The notes beneath the pieces are model-generated. The model ran no database searches, had not been told where the DNA came from, and saw only the letters and a program-made list of their open reading frames with translations. From Candidatus Eiseniibacteriota bacterium (GTDB lineage Bacteria; Arandabacterota; Arandabacteria; Arandabacterales; Arandabacteraceae): a stretch of 8,697 bases of DNA. Below, piece by piece: positions 5,178 to 8,697 of this stretch (positions are counted from its first letter, which is position 1; each line of letters begins with the position of its first letter). The stretch covers positions 1-8,697 of the forward strand of contig JAUVJV010000063.1 of assembly GCA_030592245.1 (NCBI GenBank), given 5' to 3'. The position numbers and the translations under genes are program-made.

Positions 5178-7475
5178 TTATCTGACCAGCACTAGCTTGC
5201 GGCTTAATGTCTCCCCTCCTGCCAGCATGCGGCAGAAATAGACTCCGGCCTGTACATTGAGTCCCCTTTGGTCCTTCCCGTCCCACTCCAGCCTGTGGCT
5301 GCCTGAGGCGAGCTGGCCCGCATCAAGCGTCCGGACCAGTCGCCCCGTGGCATCGTAGACCTTAAGTACGGTTCTTCCCGGACGCGCAAGGGTGAGCATG
5401 ATCTTGCTCCCGGCAAGAAACGGGTTGGGCGCGCTGAGATGGGCGGCGGCCTGTGACTTAAGGGTCACATCCGCAGAGACCTCTATTGAGTCGATCTGTC
5501 CGGGACTAAGGTTGAGATAGGTCCCGCTGGCCGTGGTCTCCAGGCGGACGGCCCGGACCATGTAGTTACCCCAGCCGGCAACCGGTGAGGAATCCACATA
5601 GGTTGTGTCAGTAACCATGTCGGACGTGAGACGAACAAAACCCTCCCGGATATCCTGCGAACGGTAGACATGATACCCGGCAATGGAAGAATCCGGAGGA
5701 TCCCACGAGAGCTTTATGCTACCCCCCGACTGAGCTTCCAACCTCAGGTTGCCGGGCGGTCCGAACGGGTGCAGTTTGAGGGTGGGATCGCCCATCAGGG
5801 CGATATGTATCTGCCTACCGCCATAACCGATCATATAGAGTGTGTGATTGTTCTGGGTAAGCTGCGTACTGTACCCGATCGGGTGTCCGAGGGCCATGTG
5901 GTGGAAGTGCCATGCCGGCCTCCCCGCCCAGCAGCAACTTAGCGGGTAGCCCTCGCAACCAAGGGCCGCACGTAACAGGTTGTTGCTGCTATCCCAGTCG
6001 CCGAAATAGCTCCCCATCATCATGGTAAATACACCATAGAGCGTCCTGGTTGCGAAGTCGGTGGTGGTTGCCACCCCGGCGCAACTGGTGTAGCTCCCCC
6101 CGCCACACCCGTAGGCCCAGAGATAGTCCTTGGTCTCCAAGGTGGGAATCCAGTCACCGATCCGCGTGGGTCCCGGGCCGAACATGGCCGTGAAGTTCCG
6201 CCAGCCAATGCAGGCATAGGCCGTTCCGGAGAGCTCGCCGACATTGTCGTTTATCCGACCGCGTCGCGTCACCTTCCACTCTCCGCTCCTGAAGGCATGG
6301 TCCTTGTTGAGGTAGCGCCTGAGAAGCGCAACTTCATCTTCGGGAAAAGTGAACATACGGCTCAGGTCCACCCTCCCCACCTGCAGGTCCACATCCGAAG
6401 GCAGGAAGGTCTGGTCGAACTTGCCGTCACCGGGAACATTGTGATTCGCGGTGCGGCTTGCGGTGGTATTGTTTACGATCGAATCCGTCCAGGCCGCATC
6501 CAATTCGCCATAGTAAACATCAGCAGGCCAGGCTCCGTAGTGATTGCTATGGGCGCCTCTGACATCTCCGGAGTAGGGAACCTCCACATTGCCGAACAGG
6601 AAGAGCGTTGAGATCTCAGGGTCAGCCTGACGCTCTGATAAGATCAGGTCCTTGACCGAGGTGACAGGCGTGCCATCCGGAACATCGTGGCGGCGAACCC
6701 CGTATCCGTCCCGTACAAGGTCGAGCTCCAGGCGTTCAAGCTCAAGAGCCAGGGGCGCGGCCACGGGCTCGTCAACAAGCAGGAGCACCGTTCCCAGGTC
6801 CTCCGGAGCCGGGTAGCGTATGCCGGCAAAGATGTGTCCGAACTTGGGCGCGGAATACGGCCCTCCCCCCATCAGCGTGTCACCTGTGGCATCCTCAACG
6901 AGCGACCATGTGGTTTCCTCGCCGAAGATATCAAGCGTGATATCCACAACAACTTCAGAGCACGGGTTCTCCGGTGTTCCGAGAATGAAACTCGTGGACT
7001 TCGAAAAGCCGAAAGACCCGCCGGAATCATAGACCACATCGCAACCCGATACCTTGAAGGACCCAAGCCCATTGGCACAACATATCCCGTCGCCCCAGCT
7101 GTCCTTGATGCTGAAGGTCACCGAAGTACCGCTCAGCACCGCCACAGTATCGGAGATGAACCTGGGAGTCTTCCTGAAGCTATACTCATAAGCTTCACCA
7201 ACCAGGACGTCAGTATCCTCAAACGAGGTTGCACTGCCACCCAGTACGGCGATGAGGCCCGTCCAGACACTGTCGTCCATGGACTTCCTGAAGATGCGGT
7301 ACTCCTCTGCTGAGGGGTCGGCGACCCAGGAGAAGTCGATGCGTGGGGGCGACTCCTGCACCGTGGCACTCACCTCTACCGCATAGTCCCGGAGAGCTCC
7401 CCGGGACATCGCGGGTGAAAGAAAAAGTAGACCAGGAACAAAAAGGGCTAGGAAAGGGATGCGTGCCGATTTCAT
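5178..7475 (-). CDS. Secreted multidomain protein with Fn3 modules, inactive-looking gingipain/C25-like core and FlgD-like C-terminal domain
   Basis: A signal peptide spans about 1-26 (core LALFVPGLLFLSP). An Fn3-like domain follows at about 36-112. Two small modules common in exported FCB proteins come next: IKDSWGDGICCANGLGSF (123-140) and EETTWSLVEDATGDTLMGGG (186-205). The core at about 228-570 recalls peptidase family C25 in its Rossmann-like start, its GRVD strand (367-370) and its HIALMGDPTLKLHP end (557-570). The usual His and Cys of C25 are not seen: the expected spots read YGCGGGSYTSC (455-465) and MMGSYFGDWD (486-495). A second Fn3 domain lies at about 573-666 and a FlgD-like beta-sandwich at about 683-765 (VYDATGRLVRTLD, WDGKDQRG, AGVYFCRM), probably for sorting or surface attachment. 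GGAGG 8 bases before the ATG supports the start. The role is probably scaffold or adhesin. Confidence 0.8.
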   Translation of the reverse strand: MKSARIPFLALFVPGLLFLSPAMSRGALRDYAVEVSATVQESPPRIDFSWVADPSAEEYRIFRKSMDDSVWTGLIAVLGGSATSFEDTDVLVGEAYEYSFRKTPRFISDTVAVLSGTSVTFSIKDSWGDGICCANGLGSFKVSGCDVVYDSGGSFGFSKSTSFILGTPENPCSEVVVDITLDIFGEETTWSLVEDATGDTLMGGGPYSAPKFGHIFAGIRYPAPEDLGTVLLLVDEPVAAPLALELERLELDLVRDGYGVRRHDVPDGTPVTSVKDLILSERQADPEISTLFLFGNVEVPYSGDVRGAHSNHYGAWPADVYYGELDAAWTDSIVNNTTASRTANHNVPGDGKFDQTFLPSDVDLQVGRVDLSRMFTFPEDEVALLRRYLNKDHAFRSGEWKVTRRGRINDNVGELSGTAYACIGWRNFTAMFGPGPTRIGDWIPTLETKDYLWAYGCGGGSYTSCAGVATTTDFATRTLYGVFTMMMGSYFGDWDSSNNLLRAALGCEGYPLSCCWAGRPAWHFHHMALGHPIGYSTQLTQNNHTLYMIGYGGRQIHIALMGDPTLKLHPFGPPGNLRLEAQSGGSIKLSWDPPDSSIAGYHVYRSQDIREGFVRLTSDMVTDTTYVDSSPVAGWGNYMVRAVRLETTASGTYLNLSPGQIDSIEVSADVTLKSQAAAHLSAPNPFLAGSKIMLTLARPGRTVLKVYDATGRLVRTLDAGQLASGSHRLEWDGKDQRGLNVQAGVYFCRMLAGGETLSRKLVLVR

Positions 7476-7531
7476 TTGCTGTTCCTCCGGGACACAGGGG
7501 TACTCGTGGGGACCCGACTGGGAGTCCGATC

Positions 7532-7546
7532 CGGAACCGGGTTCCG
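7532..7546. other. Hairpin in the leader of the C25-like gene
   Basis: CGGAAC-CGG-GTTCCG gives a perfect 6-base-pair stem with a 3-base loop, in the 140-base gap between the two minus-strand genes. No T-run follows it in the minus direction. It could stabilise or process the mRNA, or weakly end transcription from the beta-helix gene. Confidence 0.3.
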
Positions 7547-7553
7547 CTACCTG

Positions 7554-7582
7554 ACTATATGAAACTCCAGCCGGGTTGAGAA
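7554..7582 (-). promoter_or_regulatory. Possible sigma70-like promoter for the C25-like gene
   Basis: Read on the minus strand, TTCTCA (7582-7577, 4/6) and TATAGT (7559-7554, 5/6) are 17 bases apart. The start of transcription would be near 7547, about 70 bases before the ATG at 7475. The -35 box is weak, and read-through from the upstream gene is an alternative. Confidence 0.3.
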
Positions 7583-7615
7583 GGTGCTTTCGCCCTCAGT
7601 CCGGTGAAACGTGAA

Positions 7616-8697
7616 TTACCTGTACATCGCTTTGATATTACCCCAGGTCGTGGGCTCTGTTGCCTCCCCACAGCCACAGCCGGCCACACCTGATCCGATA
7701 CGCACACCACACGTGTTGTTTTCAGCTACACAGGGTGAACAGTTCTCGAAATTCGGACTGAAACCCGCCAGATCACAGAAGAGGGGATCCTGATGCAGGT
7801 TCCCGTCGGTCCCGTCCAGCCCTGAAATGCAGTCCACCCAGTCACCCCCGGCATTCCCGTAAATGATACAGCAAGTGAGGCTGTGACTGCCCAGGGGCGC
7901 CTCACACGCAAACCCGGCTCCAACCTCTCCAAAAGCAATGACGGTAGCATAGAGTGTAGGAGACGCCAGCGAGGCGGATAGCACGCCGGCGGCACCGTAG
8001 CCGCAGGAATCCGCCACGAAAGTGCAGTTCGAGATAGTCGGTGAGGAGTTGCTGGCCCGGAGACCTCCAGCACTATAAGTGGCCACATTCATGAAGAAGG
8101 AACAAGCCGTGAGCACCGCCGAACAGCCTTCCTGGCAGTCCACCCCACCGGCCCACAATGAGCGGTTCGCGATGAAGTAGCAAGCATTGAATTCAGGAGC
8201 GCCACCATGAGCATATACGGCACCACCACCATAGTCCGAGGTGTTCGAGATGAAGGCACAATATACGAACTCCGGTGTTGAGTAACTGCATGAGACCGCT
8301 CCGCCATAGCTGGGTGAGTAGTTGGTGGTGAAGACACAGTTTGTGATCGTTGGAGAGCTGTTTGTCAGGTCCATGGCCCCACCGACACCATCCGTGCTGT
8401 TCGCGTAGAAGACACAGTCAGTAATGGTCGGGGAGGTTTCGTTGCAGAATATGGCGGACCCACCAGCGTTGTAAGCCCCCTGAATACTGACCCCCTTCAG
8501 CACGGTGGAAGGTGTCTCGCCGGCATCGAGGACAAACCCCGCGTGCCAGGATGAGGAGCTCCCGCCGCAATCGATGACGCAGCCGTAAGGGTCTCCGCTC
8601 TCGGACAGTATGGTTATCTCCTTACCCCAGACATGGATGTCGCGGTTCCCTTCGCCGGTATACAGGCCATCGGCAAGCAGGACCGTATCCGGGGCCG
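7616..8697 (-). CDS. Right-handed parallel beta-helix repeat protein (5' end outside window)
   Basis: The frame stays open from its TAA stop to the window edge, so 359 C-terminal residues are visible and the true start lies beyond 8697; the GTG at 8503 is internal. The visible N-terminal part reads DTVLLADGLYTGEGNRDIHV (8686-8627) and then a GCVIDCGGSS segment, the usual cap before a parallel beta-helix. Eight rungs follow with SPTIxxCxF motifs and buried cysteines and glycines. The C-terminal end has NCSPCVAENNTCGVRIG and GCGCG, a common closing element of such proteins, then a short tail TTWGNIKAMYR. Such helices are exported carbohydrate-binding, lyase-like or adhesive proteins; no catalytic residues can be named. 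A signal peptide would be expected outside the window. The next gene on the same strand starts 140 bases downstream. Confidence 0.8.
   Translation of the reverse strand, partial: APDTVLLADGLYTGEGNRDIHVWGKEITILSESGDPYGCVIDCGGSSSSWHAGFVLDAGETPSTVLKGVSIQGAYNAGGSAIFCNETSPTITDCVFYANSTDGVGGAMDLTNSSPTITNCVFTTNYSPSYGGAVSCSYSTPEFVYCAFISNTSDYGGGAVYAHGGAPEFNACYFIANRSLWAGGVDCQEGCSAVLTACSFFMNVATYSAGGLRASNSSPTISNCTFVADSCGYGAAGVLSASLASPTLYATVIAFGEVGAGFACEAPLGSHSLTCCIIYGNAGGDWVDCISGLDGTDGNLHQDPLFCDLAGFSPNFENCSPCVAENNTCGVRIGSGVAGCGCGEATEPTTWGNIKAMYR
7811..8434 (-). repeat. Eight diverged 26-residue beta-helix rungs
   Basis: Rungs start at S/T/A-P-T/E or equivalent positions spaced 26, 26, 26, 25, 27, 27 and 25 residues apart. 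The pattern is SPTIxxCxFxxN, a variable loop, then YGGAV or similar. Most rungs keep a Cys in the xxCxF strand. At the DNA level the rungs are diverged (about 78-base period), so this is old duplication rather than a fresh tandem array. Confidence 0.7.

Noticed and set aside
5162..5195. Strong GGGAGG followed by ATG at 5172 on the plus strand
   Set aside because: The frame stops after seven codons (MALSDQH) and overlaps the 3' end of the minus-strand gene. It is probably chance, or a trace of a lost gene start.
6687..7313. 208-codon plus-strand open frame
   Set aside because: It lies wholly antisense to the well-supported C25-like gene, has no recognisable domain, and looks like a GC-driven shadow.
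7611..7793. 60-codon plus-strand frame with a hydrophobic start
   Set aside because: It is antisense to the beta-helix gene's conserved C-terminal element and has no convincing ribosome site.
8501..8503. GTG at 8503 as the start of the beta-helix gene
   Set aside because: The frame remains open to the window edge and the upstream 64 residues fit the usual N-terminal cap of these proteins, so the start lies outside.

Overview
The window reads like a chromosomal piece from an uncultured, Gram-negative-type bacterium of the FCB superphylum or a relative; Candidatus Eisenbacteria is my best guess. The reasons are a large secreted protein ending in a FlgD-like C-terminal domain of the kind used as a T9SS-type sorting or anchoring tail, a parallel beta-helix protein with Cys-rich SPTIxxCxF rungs, a fairly GC-rich sequence, and good Shine-Dalgarno sites. 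The taxonomic call is inference from protein style only. No rRNA, tRNA, CRISPR array, IS element or phage gene was seen.

Plus-strand half (1-5100). First comes a four-helix membrane HD-GYP protein (1-1140), a probable cyclic-di-GMP phosphodiesterase with GYH in place of GYP. After a 135-base gap with a good sigma70-like promoter lies a membrane-anchored arylsulfotransferase-like beta-propeller (1276-2700). A 198-base gap follows with an 18-base tandem repeat, a second sigma70-like promoter and a hairpin that overlaps a ribosome binding site. Then comes a tight same-strand cluster: a single-span membrane protein (2899-3354), a small multi-span membrane protein (3370-3750), a 19-codon reading frame that is a complete lipoprotein signal peptide stopping right after the lipobox cysteine (3764-3823), and a beta-propeller protein ending in two zinc ribbons (3883-5100). 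The short spacings suggest one transcript.

Minus-strand half (5178-8697). A convergent 77-base gap separates the plus cluster from two secreted-protein genes on the other strand. Transcription enters from the right edge with a beta-helix repeat protein (7616-8697, its start lies outside the window). It is followed by a 765-residue secreted multidomain protein (5178-7475) with Fn3-like modules, a gingipain/C25-like core that seems to lack the catalytic His/Cys pair, and a FlgD-like C-terminal domain.

Taken together the region encodes envelope and surface functions: second-messenger turnover, a periplasm-facing propeller enzyme, small membrane proteins, and exported adhesin- or scaffold-like proteins. 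The least explained part is the 2899-5100 cluster. No dramatic new system can be proven from sequence alone. The signal-peptide-only lipoprotein frame, the propeller/zinc-ribbon fusion and the inactive-looking C25-like protein are the best leads.
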